A stretch of DNA of 64,000 nucleotides from an uncultured Bacteroidales bacterium (GCA_944322715.1 CALUPT010000007.1:1-64000), one strand, 5' to 3'; positions 41,643-49,847 are shown, counted from the stretch's first letter. Notes: generated from the letters alone by a model not told the origin. A program made the numbers and translations.

Positions 41643-42229
41643 ATATTCTTCCGATAGTCTCCCACCAGTTTCCTGATGATTCCGAATGTCTCCTCATCCT
41701 TGACGATGAGCGGACGTGCCTTGCCGCCCTCCGCCACTACCTTGAACGGTACCTGTGAATTGTCTGCAAGGATCCACCTGTCGCATATCGGGGCATAGTC
41801 ATTGAAAAAATAGCCTATCCCCACACGGTAGCGTCTGCGTACCGTCTCTTCCGGTATGTTGTGGCCTCCTGCCGCTACCCTTGCCTTTACCCTTCTGACA
41901 GCCAGGTCAGGGGAGTTGAGCCAGAAATACAGCACGGTCACATAGTATCCCTTCTCCTGTGCGGCCCGCACCGTGTTCAGAAGAGAGCGCGTGGCAAGAG
42001 TGGTCTCGATGCCGAAATCCTCGTTCCTCTGGAGAAGATACCTGATTCTCATGAGCATGTAACGGCTTGCCTGGATGGACGCCCCTTCCGGATTGAAAGG
42101 GGAGAGCCCCTTGGCGAATTCGTCCGAATTCACGAACTGCCTGCATTCCAGCATCTCTGGAAGCAGGGTGTATGAAGCTGTGGTCTTGCCGGCGCCGTTG
42201 CATCCGGACACTATGTAAAGTCGTGGCAT
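41639..42229 (-). CDS. Zeta-toxin-like P-loop kinase
   Basis: The 196-residue protein starts with a Walker A motif, GCNGAGKTT. SDEFAKGLSPFNPEGASIQASRYML (in two parts) and the IETTLATRSLLN substrate-loop motif follow, as in COG4185 zeta-like ABC-type ATPases. LAVRRVKARVAAGGHNIPEETVRRRY resembles the lid of zeta toxins. Zeta toxins phosphorylate UDP-GlcNAc; many chromosomal COG4185 proteins are of unknown role. No epsilon-type antitoxin is adjacent. It is translationally coupled to tldD (ATGA overlap), placing a kinase and a peptide protease in one operon. Confidence 0.72.
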   Translation of the reverse strand: MPRLYIVSGCNGAGKTTASYTLLPEMLECRQFVNSDEFAKGLSPFNPEGASIQASRYMLMRIRYLLQRNEDFGIETTLATRSLLNTVRAAQEKGYYVTVLYFWLNSPDLAVRRVKARVAAGGHNIPEETVRRRYRVGIGYFFNDYAPICDRWILADNSQVPFKVVAEGGKARPLIVKDEETFGIIRKLVGDYRKNI

Positions 42230-42278
42230 ATATAATGGCTTCTTGAATCAGTCTGTATCACCTCTGTCGGAATGCGCT

Positions 42279-42983
42279 TCATCCCTGATGCGTCACTCCG
42301 TATCCGAAGAGGGCGAAGTCCCCCTTGCATGGGTCTCCCGGGAAGATGTCATCGAATGCGGCGGTTATCTCCCTTGCAGTCGCAATGTCCTTGCTCTTTC
42401 TTTCCGTCAGCCCGAGTGCGGCCGCCTGTCCGTAGACATGTACATCCAGCGGGATTATCAGGTCTGCCGGAGAACTGTCTTTCCACAGACCCAGGTCGAC
42501 CTTCCCGTCATCCCTCACTAACCAGCGTCTCATCATGTTTATCTTCTTGTCGGGAGCCTTCGGATCCTCTTTCCTGCCGTAGATGCTGCATCTTATCTGC
42601 GCGTTGTCCAGCCCCTCGATGCTTTCTCTCCTGCCGTACACCTCTTTCAGGTTCGAGCATATCCTGGCGAACTCGCTCCATTTCACCGTGCGGTGCAGGC
42701 TTGAGTCATCATCCCTGTACCTTCCGCGCATCACGTAGTCGTACGGCTTCCACCCCATTTCGTCAAACGCCCTCCCGCAGTCACGCACAATCATGCATCT
42801 CCGTCCCCACGCAAGGTGTGCGGCTATGACTGCAGCTATCTCCACATCCGCAATGCCGCATTTCCCGGTACGGAACAGTTCCGCGAATCTTCTCGGAAAG
42901 ATTATCGGATCCTCCTCGAAATATTTCGGATTGTTGTATTCCTCTGCCCACCCTGTGAGCTTCTCTCGTGTCAATTCATCCAT
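42279..42983 (-). CDS. TIGR02757-family protein (DUF2400)
   Basis: The protein is about 234 residues. The start at ATG 42983 (MDELTREKLTGWAEEYN) is used; an upstream in-frame TTG overlaps the promoter box. The protein has the characteristic DPIIFPRRF, AAVIAAHLAWGRRCMIV and KINMMRRWLVRDDGKVDLGLW segments, plus PLDVHVYGQAAALGLTERK near the end. These are reminiscent of the helix-hairpin-helix DNA glycosylase fold, but no function is established for the family. A promoter box (TATCTTTG) ends 6 nt before the ATG. Confidence 0.82.
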   Translation of the reverse strand: MDELTREKLTGWAEEYNNPKYFEEDPIIFPRRFAELFRTGKCGIADVEIAAVIAAHLAWGRRCMIVRDCGRAFDEMGWKPYDYVMRGRYRDDDSSLHRTVKWSEFARICSNLKEVYGRRESIEGLDNAQIRCSIYGRKEDPKAPDKKINMMRRWLVRDDGKVDLGLWKDSSPADLIIPLDVHVYGQAAALGLTERKSKDIATAREITAAFDDIFPGDPCKGDFALFGYGVTHQG

Positions 42984-42989
42984 ATCCTG

Positions 42990-43010
42990 CAAAGATAGTC
43001 AGTATCTTTG
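42990..43010. promoter_or_regulatory. Palindromic pair of divergent -7 boxes
   Basis: CAAAGATA-GTCAG-TATCTTTG is a perfect inverted repeat made of two TAnnTTTG boxes pointing away from each other. The - strand box ends 6 nt before the TIGR02757 start. The + strand box could serve a transcript toward 43091. Confidence 0.55.
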
Positions 43011-43053
43011 AATAATGGATGCTTCAGGATGTTTCACGTTATGTATAATTGAC

Positions 43054-43061
43054 TATATTTG
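43054..43061 (+). promoter_or_regulatory. Candidate promoter -7 box of the TRIC-family gene
   Basis: TATATTTG lies 29 bp before the ATG at 43091 and is a closer promoter than the palindromic box at 43003-43010. Confidence 0.5.
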
Positions 43062-43090
43062 CGGGTCGGAAAACAAACGGACGGTCTGCT

Positions 43091-43702
43091 ATGGATTTTG
43101 TGACTCTCATAGACTATGTGGGTACCTTCGCCTTTGCGATAAGCGGGATAAGGCTGGCGGCGGCGAAGAATTTCGATGCTTTCGGGGCATACGTGGTGGG
43201 ATTCGTGACCGCAATCGGCGGCGGGACCCTCAGGGATCTGCTGCTGGACATCACTCCGTTCTGGATGGAGCAGCCGTCGTATGTGATAATAACGGGACTT
43301 GCCCTGATATTCGTGCTGATTTTCAGGAAATATGTGGTGAGGCTCGACAACACGTTCTTCATATTCGATGCCGTGGGAATAGCGCTTTTTACCGTCGTGG
43401 GAGTGGAAAGAAGCATAGCGGCCGGCTTCCCCGTATGGGTGAACATCATAATGGGGGCGATTACGGGCGCGGCAGGCGGGATGTTCCGCGACATTTTCAT
43501 AAATGAGGTGCCGCTGATTTTCAGAAAGGACATATACGCCCTGGCCTGTGCAATGGGAGGAGTGTTCTATTATCTGTGTCTGTGGCTCGGATGCGGACAC
43601 CTTATGACCCAGATAATCGCGGCGGCTTCGGTCTTCCTGATCAGGGTGCTTTCCGTCCATTTCGGGATCAGTCTCCCATCGATGAAGCCGATAGACAAAT
43701 GA
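43091..43702 (+). CDS. TRIC-type (YicG/UPF0126) membrane protein
   Basis: The 203-residue protein has seven predicted membrane helices in two similar halves. Each half contains the glycine-rich kinked motif of prokaryotic TRIC channels: TAIGGGTLRDLLLD in the first and GAAGGMFRDIFINEVP in the second. The DUF/UPF0126 family is annotated as trimeric intracellular cation-type channels; bacterial members conduct potassium or other monovalent cations in vitro. I take ATG 43091 because earlier ATGs add a polar stretch before helix 1. No operon partners. Confidence 0.85.
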   Translation: MDFVTLIDYVGTFAFAISGIRLAAAKNFDAFGAYVVGFVTAIGGGTLRDLLLDITPFWMEQPSYVIITGLALIFVLIFRKYVVRLDNTFFIFDAVGIALFTVVGVERSIAAGFPVWVNIIMGAITGAAGGMFRDIFINEVPLIFRKDIYALACAMGGVFYYLCLWLGCGHLMTQIIAAASVFLIRVLSVHFGISLPSMKPIDK

Positions 43703-43753
43703 TACCGGTCCCTTCCGGAAACGTAAAATGTCCGCTGTCCTTGCAACGGATGC

Positions 43754-44446
43754 TTACCGGCGCGTCAGGGTCAGGAAGGGGCGGGGAATGCCGGTGTCGA
43801 ATGTGAGTATCTCCCCGGTACGGGGATGTCTGAAAGACAGTGTCATTGCGTGGAGCGCGAGACGGTGCAGCGGATTTGTGGCGGCTCCGTATTTCCTGTC
43901 GCCGGCTACAGGATGACCCATGTCGGCGGCGTGCACCCTGATCTGATTCTTCCTGCCGGTTTCCAGTTCGAATTCTACCAAAGAATAATTTCCTGGCCGG
44001 ATGACCCGGTAGTGCGTGACGGAGTATCTGCCTCCGTTGTCGGTCCTGCTCGAACTGACTTTCATCGACTTGGGGTTGTCCCTGAGATAACTCGCGACGG
44101 TGCCTTCGCTCTGCCCGGGTACGCCTTCAAGCACCGCCACATATTTACGCTCCAGGACGATCCTGTTCCAATCATCCTGGAGCGCATATTTTGTTTCAGG
44201 GTCTTTTGCGAAGACTATCACTCCTGACGTGTCCCTGTCCAGACGATGGACAATGAAAATCCGTCTTCCGTCTCTCTGTCTCCGGTCTCTGTGTCCTCTG
44301 CCGGAACGTACATAATCTGTAAGGATTGAATAGGCGGTGATTTCTCCCTCCCGTCCGGTGGACATCGTCAGCAGGCCGCCTGGCTTGTCCGCGACAATGA
44401 TGCTGTCGTCTTCATACAGTATCTCCAGTTCTCTGCGGCCGTTCAT
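43754..44446 (-). CDS. RluA-family pseudouridine synthase
   Basis: The 230-residue protein has the catalytic motif HRLDRDTSGVIVFAK (Asp in HRLDxxTSG) and the motif I-like EDDSIIVADKPGGLLT. The C-terminal GRKNQIRVHAADMGHPVAGD is typical of the RluA/RluC/RluD branch. There is no S4 domain, so it is a short form similar to RluA or TruC. It isomerises uridines in rRNA or tRNA; the target cannot be told from sequence. The hpf stop lies 6 bp upstream of its start, placing it at the end of the five-gene operon. Confidence 0.88.
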   Translation of the reverse strand: MNGRRELEILYEDDSIIVADKPGGLLTMSTGREGEITAYSILTDYVRSGRGHRDRRQRDGRRIFIVHRLDRDTSGVIVFAKDPETKYALQDDWNRIVLERKYVAVLEGVPGQSEGTVASYLRDNPKSMKVSSSRTDNGGRYSVTHYRVIRPGNYSLVEFELETGRKNQIRVHAADMGHPVAGDRKYGAATNPLHRLALHAMTLSFRHPRTGEILTFDTGIPRPFLTLTRR

Positions 44447-44452
44447 TGCGTA

Positions 44453-44743
44453 TCAGATTGCTTTTTTCTCCTTTGCCCTCACGAGCTTGTCCTTAAGGAT
44501 ATCGACGCAGTCAACAAGCGCGTCCTCGAATCTTCTGGCGTTTCTCTCGATCACGATGTCGTTGCCCGGGATACGGACATGGACCTTTACATTCTTGTTT
44601 TCGTGGTCGGCGAGCAGGGACATTGTCACTTCGACATCGGTGATCCCGTCATAGAACTTTGGTAATTTAGATAGTTTCTTCTCCACGAAATCCAACAGTT
44701 TCTGATCAGCGTTGAATTTGATCGATTGTACTCTAATCTCCAT
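44453..44743 (-). CDS. hpf: Ribosome hibernation-promoting factor, short HPF/YfiA type
   Basis: From ATG 44743 (MEIRVQSIKFNADQKLLDFVEKKL) the 96-residue protein is a single sigma-54 modulation/S30EA domain. It shows FYDGITDVEVTM and the basic NVKVHVRIPGNDIVIERNARRFEDAL split over two strands. Short HPF binds the 30S A/P sites and helps form inactive 100S ribosomes. Its start overlaps the 3' end of the recombinase gene by 11 bp, so translation is coupled. Its position after a XerC-like gene is a common Bacteroidales arrangement. Confidence 0.9.
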   Translation of the reverse strand: MEIRVQSIKFNADQKLLDFVEKKLSKLPKFYDGITDVEVTMSLLADHENKNVKVHVRIPGNDIVIERNARRFEDALVDCVDILKDKLVRAKEKKAI

Positions 44744-45746
44744 TTTTACCTCCGTTTTTTCTTGCCCTCGGATGGGCTGATTCATAAATTTTCTTCAGCC
44801 GGCCGATGGAATTGTGGGTGTACACCTGTGTCGCCGCAAGCGATGAGTGTCCGAGAAGTTCCTTGATAGCGTTCAGGTCGGTCCCTCCGTCCAGCAGTTC
44901 GGTCGCCAGAGTATGCCTGAGGACATGGGGAGACTTCCTCCCTGTAATGCCTGCCTCCGGGGAAAACTCCCTCTTGATCATCCTGTCCACATATTCAGGG
45001 TAGAGCGCTCTGCCGCTGAATGTGACGAACAGCGGGGATCCGGATGTACGGTCTTCACTCACCATCAGTCCAACCGACTGTAAATATAATGAAATTTCTT
45101 TTAACAATGAAGGCACGAGCGGAATTTCTCTCGTTTTGTCCCCCTTGCCCCTTACTTTCATTACATGCCGGCTGAAATCGATGTCGGAGATTTTCAGACC
45201 GATGAGTTCGGCCCGGCGGATGCCTGTCGCATACAGGGTCATGACTACGGCCCTTGCAAGGCGTTTTTCATACAGGCTTTTGGTCTGTTTCCTGTCAGGG
45301 GAGACATAGAGGGACTCTTCGGAGGCATAATATGCCGTACCGGCGAGATAGCTGTCGATGGCCTCTTTCCTGTAGAACTCGGGAAGCCGTTTCTCTGCCT
45401 TGGGACGGGCAATGGCCTTGGCGGGGTTTGACCTGATCAGCTTGTTCCTGAGCAGGAACCGGCAGAATCCGCTCAGGACCGATATGTGCAGATTCACTGT
45501 CCTGGGACTCATGCCGTGTCTTTCGAGCAGATATACTTCGTAGCTCCGGACAATGGATGGGGTGAGGCTTTCGAGGAAGTCTTCCCGTATGTCATCTTCG
45601 GGGGAGGCCGCCCTCCCTTTGCCCGCATCCTCCGGATAAAGGAATGTCAGGAACATTTCCAGTGACTCGCGGTAGATGTCGCAGGTCCTTGAAGAGTATC
45701 TTCTGACAGCGGAAATGTAGGTTATGTAGTCGTCGATGTATTTCAT
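44733..45746 (-). CDS. XerC/XerD-like tyrosine recombinase
   Basis: The start ATG 45746 (MKYIDDYITYISAVRRYSSRT) overlaps the cca stop (ATGA). The 337-residue protein has an N-terminal SAM-like core-binding domain (SPRTVNLHISVLSGFCRFLL) and a catalytic domain with the expected residues: Arg in TGIRRAELIGL, Lys in VRGKGDKTREIP, His-x-x-Arg in HVLRHTLATELL, His in LLGHSSLAATQ and the nucleophile Tyr in VYTHNS. It is a chromosomal housekeeping-type Xer protein rather than an element integrase, judging from its operon. The partner for dif resolution would be elsewhere. Confidence 0.9.
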   Translation of the reverse strand: MKYIDDYITYISAVRRYSSRTCDIYRESLEMFLTFLYPEDAGKGRAASPEDDIREDFLESLTPSIVRSYEVYLLERHGMSPRTVNLHISVLSGFCRFLLRNKLIRSNPAKAIARPKAEKRLPEFYRKEAIDSYLAGTAYYASEESLYVSPDRKQTKSLYEKRLARAVVMTLYATGIRRAELIGLKISDIDFSRHVMKVRGKGDKTREIPLVPSLLKEISLYLQSVGLMVSEDRTSGSPLFVTFSGRALYPEYVDRMIKREFSPEAGITGRKSPHVLRHTLATELLDGGTDLNAIKELLGHSSLAATQVYTHNSIGRLKKIYESAHPRARKNGGKNGD

Positions 45747-47323
45747 TGCGCAGCAGTTCCTTCGCTTCGCTCGGGATGACACGGGGCCGGCTCGGAGTGA
45801 CTGGAGCCGGAATGGGCCGGGACGCTGAGGGGATGCAGTCCGATGGCTGCGGCCTGTTCCCTCATGTATGAATCGGCTGCATCGAAACTGTTTTCTATGA
45901 TGCCATCCAGGATGGCGTTCTTCACTGCCTCTTTCAGAATGCCTATCTCTTTCCCCGGAGCGATGCCGAACGTTTCCATTATATATTCTCCGCTGATCGG
46001 GTTCTTCCAGTTGCGCAGGGCATCCTTTTCCTCCACCTCGTCCATTTTCATGCGCACGAGTTCGAAGTTCTTCCTCAGCCGCTCGACTTTCCTCGGGTTC
46101 TTGGATGTTATGTCGGCGTTGCACAGGATCATAAGGTCATCTATGTCATTGCCGGCATCGAAGAGCAGTCTGCGGACAGCCGAGTCAGTGACCTCATCGA
46201 CCAAGGCGATGGGTCTCAGGTGCAGGCCGACGAGCTTCTGCACGTATTTCATTTTTTCGTTGAGGGGAAGTTTGAGCCTTTGGAAAAGCCGTGGAATCAT
46301 CCTCGCCCCGATGATGTCATGCCCGTGGAATGTCCACCCGGTCTGCGGATCATACCTTTTGGCGGCAGGCTTGCCTATGTCGTGCAGCAGGGCCGCCCAT
46401 CTGAGCCACAGGTCGGGTTCTGTCCTCGTCCGGCAGGTCTCCGTCCCATCTTCGAAGAAATAGTCCCTGAGCCTTCCTGCGGCTATGGCCTCCTTTTCGA
46501 ATGCCGCCACATTGTCGAGCACTTCCAAAGTGTGGGAGAAATTCTCCTTGTGTCCCCTGCCTTCCACGGTCTCCACTCCCTTCAGCCCTGTCAGCTGGGG
46601 CAGGATATATTCTAAAAGGCCGGTCTCGTCCAGCAGCCGGAATCCCGTGGAGGGATGGTCGCAGACGAGTATCTTGTTCAGCTCCTCCGTTATCCTTTCC
46701 ATCGAGAGTATCGTTATCCTGTCCCTGTTTCTCCTGATGGATTCGAGGGATTCGGGTACAATCGTGAACGGCCTGTCCGGAGTGCCCAGCTTCGTGGCGA
46801 ACCTGATGGCCCTGATCATTCTCAGCGGATCATCGCTGTATGTCGTGTCCGGGTCGAGGGGGGTGCGGATGATGCCTTTGTCCAGGTCCCGTATCCCGCC
46901 GAACGGATCCACCAGTTCGCCGTAGTTCTCTTCCTGCAGGCTGAAAGCCATTGCGTTGATGGTGAAATCCCTCCTCTGCTGGTCGTCCTCGAGGGTACCG
47001 TCCTCCACGATGGGCTTGCGTGAATCCCTCCTGTACGACTCTTTCCGCGCGCCCACGAACTCGATTTCCACTCCGTGGTATCTGAGCATTGCCGTACCGA
47101 AATTCCTGAATACCGAGACAGTGCTGCGGACCGTCTCCCCGACCTTCTGTGCCAGGTCAATACCGCTTCCTTCCACCACTATGTCAATGTCCTTGCTCGG
47201 ACGGCCGAGGAAACAGTCCCTCACATATCCTCCTATTACGAACGCCCTGACCCCGCTTTTGCGCGCAGCGTCAGATACTATCCTGAATATAGGATGTTCC
47301 AGAACACCTTCGATTACCATCAC
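45743..47323 (-). CDS. cca: CCA-adding enzyme / tRNA nucleotidyltransferase with HD domain
   Basis: The 526-residue protein has the class II nucleotidyltransferase head (VIGGYVRDCFLGRPSKDIDIVVEG with the DxD pair) and the RRDFTINAMA motif. The neck and body DDPLRMIRAIRFATKLG and a C-terminal HD phosphohydrolase domain (LLHDIGKPAAKRY and HGHDIIGARM) follow. It maintains the 3' CCA end of tRNAs. The last dozen or so residues, ending [12 protein letters not shown], are the translation of a REP-like repeat (45755-45781), not part of the family fold. Start and stop both overlap neighbouring genes by 4 bp. Confidence 0.93.
   Translation of the reverse strand: MMVIEGVLEHPIFRIVSDAARKSGVRAFVIGGYVRDCFLGRPSKDIDIVVEGSGIDLAQKVGETVRSTVSVFRNFGTAMLRYHGVEIEFVGARKESYRRDSRKPIVEDGTLEDDQQRRDFTINAMAFSLQEENYGELVDPFGGIRDLDKGIIRTPLDPDTTYSDDPLRMIRAIRFATKLGTPDRPFTIVPESLESIRRNRDRITILSMERITEELNKILVCDHPSTGFRLLDETGLLEYILPQLTGLKGVETVEGRGHKENFSHTLEVLDNVAAFEKEAIAAGRLRDYFFEDGTETCRTRTEPDLWLRWAALLHDIGKPAAKRYDPQTGWTFHGHDIIGARMIPRLFQRLKLPLNEKMKYVQKLVGLHLRPIALVDEVTDSAVRRLLFDAGNDIDDLMILCNADITSKNPRKVERLRKNFELVRMKMDEVEEKDALRNWKNPISGEYIMETFGIAPGKEIGILKEAVKNAILDGIIENSFDAADSYMREQAAAIGLHPLSVPAHSGSSHSEPAPCHPERSEGTAAQ
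45755..45781. repeat. REP-like element inside the cca 3' end
   Basis: TTCCTTCGCTTCGCTCGGGATGAC is a copy of the dispersed repeat that lies within the end of the cca reading frame and encodes its terminal residues. It ends just before the xer start codon. Confidence 0.75.
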
Positions 47324-47748
47324 TTGCCACTTTCTTTGTCCGTGCCCGACATCTCCCCGTAGAGCGGCGCATGGTCAAGGAAAACATATCCGCTCCCGTC
47401 CGGCCTCTTCCCGCAGATATGGGTATGTTTCCCGTTGGTTATGATTATATATTTGACATTCAATACCATATTGTACCGTATGGCCTGTTCCGTCACGGCG
47501 CTGTCGAGTGTCACATCCGGCCTTTTGCATTCGATGATGGCCAGCGGCCTTGCCTGCCTGTCATAGACCACTATGTCCGCCCTGTATCTCTTCGCGCCGA
47601 GACAGAAGGATGTCTCGCTCATCATCATGTGCATCGGGACCTGCATTTCGGTGTGCAGGTATCTTATAAACCATTGGCGCACACCTTCTTCGGGAGTGAA
47701 CGCCACATCCTTCTTCCTCAATGGGTCCCATATCGTGTTGCCGCACAT
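47320..47748 (-). CDS. Stand-alone HsdR-N-like (type I restriction R N-terminal) PD-(D/E)XK protein
   Basis: The 142-residue protein consists of only the HSDR_N_2-type nuclease fold. YRADIVVYDRQARPLAIIECKRP carries the catalytic pattern Asp...Glu-Cys-Lys, and LDSAVTEQAIRYNMVL is the helix that follows in HsdR. There is no helicase part and no hsdM/hsdS nearby, so it is not a restriction subunit. Such single-domain proteins are frequent in Bacteroidota, with no settled role. First gene of the five-gene operon; its stop overlaps cca by 4 bp. Confidence 0.75.
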   Translation of the reverse strand: MCGNTIWDPLRKKDVAFTPEEGVRQWFIRYLHTEMQVPMHMMMSETSFCLGAKRYRADIVVYDRQARPLAIIECKRPDVTLDSAVTEQAIRYNMVLNVKYIIITNGKHTHICGKRPDGSGYVFLDHAPLYGEMSGTDKESGK

Positions 47749-47787
47749 GCAGGCAAAGGTAACGAAAAAATCCCCGTTAAAAAAATT

Positions 47788-47817
47788 TTTGAACCGCTTC
47801 CTAAATTGCTATCTTTG
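47788..47817 (+). promoter_or_regulatory. holA promoter (TTTG-N18-TATCTTTG)
   Basis: TTTG at 47788-47791 and TATCTTTG at 47810-47817 match the Bacteroides consensus. The ATG follows the -7 box after only 6 nt, so the mRNA should be leaderless or nearly so. Confidence 0.7.
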
Positions 47818-47823
47818 CACCCC

Positions 47824-48864
47824 ATGGCAAAAGGTTTTGCAGATACGGATGCGCAGTGCCGCAGCATAGTGGAAGATGTCCGCAGGGGCGTCTTCTCTCC
47901 GGTGTATCTGCTCATGGGGGATGAGCCGTATTATCCGGACATGGTGTGCAATGCCATCATTGCGAATGCCTTGGATGAGAGCGAGAGGGATTTCAACCAG
48001 ACCGTATGCTACGGAATGGATGTGACTGTGGAGGATGTCATAACGGCGGCCAGGAGATATCCGATGTTTGCGGAACGCCAGCTCGTTGTGGTCAAGGAGG
48101 CGCAGAACCTCAAGAGGATAGAGGAGCTGGCCGTATATTGCGGGCATCCCCTCGAATCCACAGTGCTGGTGATTTGCATGCACGGGGCCGCCGTGGACAG
48201 ACGCAAGGCCTTCTACAAGGCTGTCTGCAAGGTGGGTACAGTGGTGGAGTCTTCCGCGTTGAGGGACTACGAGATGCCCAGATGGATAGCATCCTTCTAT
48301 GCTTCCCGGGGACTGGATATATCTCCGGATGCAGCCGCCCTCCTTGCGGAGTTCGCGGGCACCGACCTGTCCAAGATTGCCGTGGAGACGGACAAGATAC
48401 TTCACAACCTTCCGGAAGGCACCTCGGCCGTATCGGTCGGGGATATAGAGAGGAATGTCGGCATCAGCCGCCAGTACAGCGTGTTCGAACTCACGAAGGA
48501 GCTTTCCTACAGGAACGCGGCCAGGGCGCTGAAGGTGGCCGCCTATTATGCCGCATCTCCGAAGTTCTCGATGCCGATGGCTGTCAGCGCGCTTTTCACC
48601 CACTTCTACAGGATATTGAAGTACGGTGCCCTGCTCATGTCGGTCCCCCGCCCGTCTCCGTCGGACAAGGCAAAGGCCCTTCCGGGAGTGAACCCTTATT
48701 TTTATAAGGAGTACGACAGTGCCGTGGCCAACTATCCTCTGAAAAAGTGCATGGCAGTCGTGGCCCTCCTGCGGGAATACGACTTCAAGGGGAAGGGAGG
48801 AAATGCCGGGGAGGCAACGCCTGACAGGCTTTTTGTGGAACTTGTGGCAAGAATACTTAATTGA
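47824..48864 (+). CDS. holA: DNA polymerase III delta subunit
   Basis: From ATG 47824 the 346-residue protein matches HolA: VYLLMGDEPYYPDMVCNAI near the start (atypical Walker A region), then FAERQLVVVKEAQNLKRIEEL and LAEFAGTDLSKIAVETDKIL. VGISRQYSVFELTKELSYRNAARAL follows in two parts. Delta opens the beta clamp within the clamp loader. It is the first gene on the + strand after the divergent operon. The downstream ABC ATPase gene starts 8 bp after its stop. Confidence 0.9.
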   Translation: MAKGFADTDAQCRSIVEDVRRGVFSPVYLLMGDEPYYPDMVCNAIIANALDESERDFNQTVCYGMDVTVEDVITAARRYPMFAERQLVVVKEAQNLKRIEELAVYCGHPLESTVLVICMHGAAVDRRKAFYKAVCKVGTVVESSALRDYEMPRWIASFYASRGLDISPDAAALLAEFAGTDLSKIAVETDKILHNLPEGTSAVSVGDIERNVGISRQYSVFELTKELSYRNAARALKVAAYYAASPKFSMPMAVSALFTHFYRILKYGALLMSVPRPSPSDKAKALPGVNPYFYKEYDSAVANYPLKKCMAVVALLREYDFKGKGGNAGEATPDRLFVELVARILN

Positions 48865-48872
48865 CTATCGAT

Positions 48873-49799
48873 ATGGGACTTATCCAATGCAGGGATGTCT
48901 GCAGGAGTTTCGGGGAGAAGGTGGCGCTTGACCATGTGTCGCTGGACATCCCCGGAGGGAAGATTTTCGGGCTGCTCGGGCCGAACGGGGCGGGGAAGAC
49001 CACCCTTATCCGTATAATAAACAGGATAATCGTGCCTGACAGCGGTGAAGTGCTGTTCAACGGGCGTCCGATCTCCGGCACCGATGTGGAGAAGATAGGC
49101 TATCTCCCCGAGGAGAGGGGGCTTTACCGGAAGATGAAGGTAGGGGAGCAGGCGATGTATTTCGCGAGGCTGAAGGGAATGTCTTCCCGGGATGCCATGG
49201 CGGAACTGAAAAAATGGTTCGAAAAGTTCGGGATACAGAGCTGGTGGAACAAGAAGGTGGAGGAACTCTCCAAGGGAATGGCGCAGAAGGTGCAGTTCAT
49301 TACTACAGTCGCGCACAGACCCTCCCTGCTGATATTGGATGAGCCGTTTTCCGGCTTCGATCCTGTCAATGCCCGACTTATAAGAGACGAGATCCTGCGG
49401 ATGAAGGATGAGGGGGCCACGATAGTGCTTTCCACGCACAACATGGAATCCGTCGAGGAACTCTGCGATGAGATAGCCCTGATCAACCTCTCGAAACTGG
49501 TGATTGCGGGAGAAGTGGATGAGATAAGGCGCAGGTACGGCAACAATAATGTCGGACTCACATATACTTCCGGCACTCGGGTGGCTTCTGTCCCGGGACT
49601 TTTCGATGTGCTGTCCGATACCGGAGACGGCTGCCGTCATACCGCGGTGCTTTCCCTTGCCGGGGACGCGGACAGCACTGCTGTCCTGAAGGCCCTGCTG
49701 GAGTGCGGAGTGCAGATAAATTCCTTCGAGGAACTGATCCCGAGGATGAACGACATTTTCATAAAACTGGTCACGGAAGGCGAATATGTAAGCCGGTAG
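48873..49799 (+). CDS. ABC transporter ATP-binding protein (NatA-type)
   Basis: The protein is about 308 residues from ATG 48873 (MGLIQCRDVCRSFGEKVALDHV); an in-frame TTG at 48861 overlaps the holA stop. It has one ABC cassette: Walker A LLGPNGAGKTTLIR, signature VEELSKGMAQKVQF and Walker B LLILDEPFSGFDPVN, then the H-loop STHNMES. The C-terminal DUF4162-like domain (INSFEELIPRMNDIFIKLV) is typical of NatA/ABC-2 exporters. It works with the permease 48 bp downstream; export of sodium, lipids or small molecules is possible. Confidence 0.9.
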   Translation: MGLIQCRDVCRSFGEKVALDHVSLDIPGGKIFGLLGPNGAGKTTLIRIINRIIVPDSGEVLFNGRPISGTDVEKIGYLPEERGLYRKMKVGEQAMYFARLKGMSSRDAMAELKKWFEKFGIQSWWNKKVEELSKGMAQKVQFITTVAHRPSLLILDEPFSGFDPVNARLIRDEILRMKDEGATIVLSTHNMESVEELCDEIALINLSKLVIAGEVDEIRRRYGNNNVGLTYTSGTRVASVPGLFDVLSDTGDGCRHTAVLSLAGDADSTAVLKALLECGVQINSFEELIPRMNDIFIKLVTEGEYVSR

Positions 49800-49847
49800 G
49801 ACCGCGGAAGCGGGATTCCGGGTAAAATGCAAATCAGGAGGAAGAAT

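Noticed and set aside
44733..45746. Integrase of a mobile element
   Set aside because: It sits in a housekeeping operon (cca, hpf, pseudouridine synthase) with no att site or cargo nearby.
44733..46124. Recombinase frame extended N-terminally to 46124
   Set aside because: The extra 126 codons lie inside cca in another frame and show no homology. ATG 45746 gives a standard Xer protein with an ATGA overlap.
47320..47748. Type I restriction-modification system
   Set aside because: Only the HsdR N-terminal-like nuclease fold is present. There is no helicase part, methylase or specificity gene.
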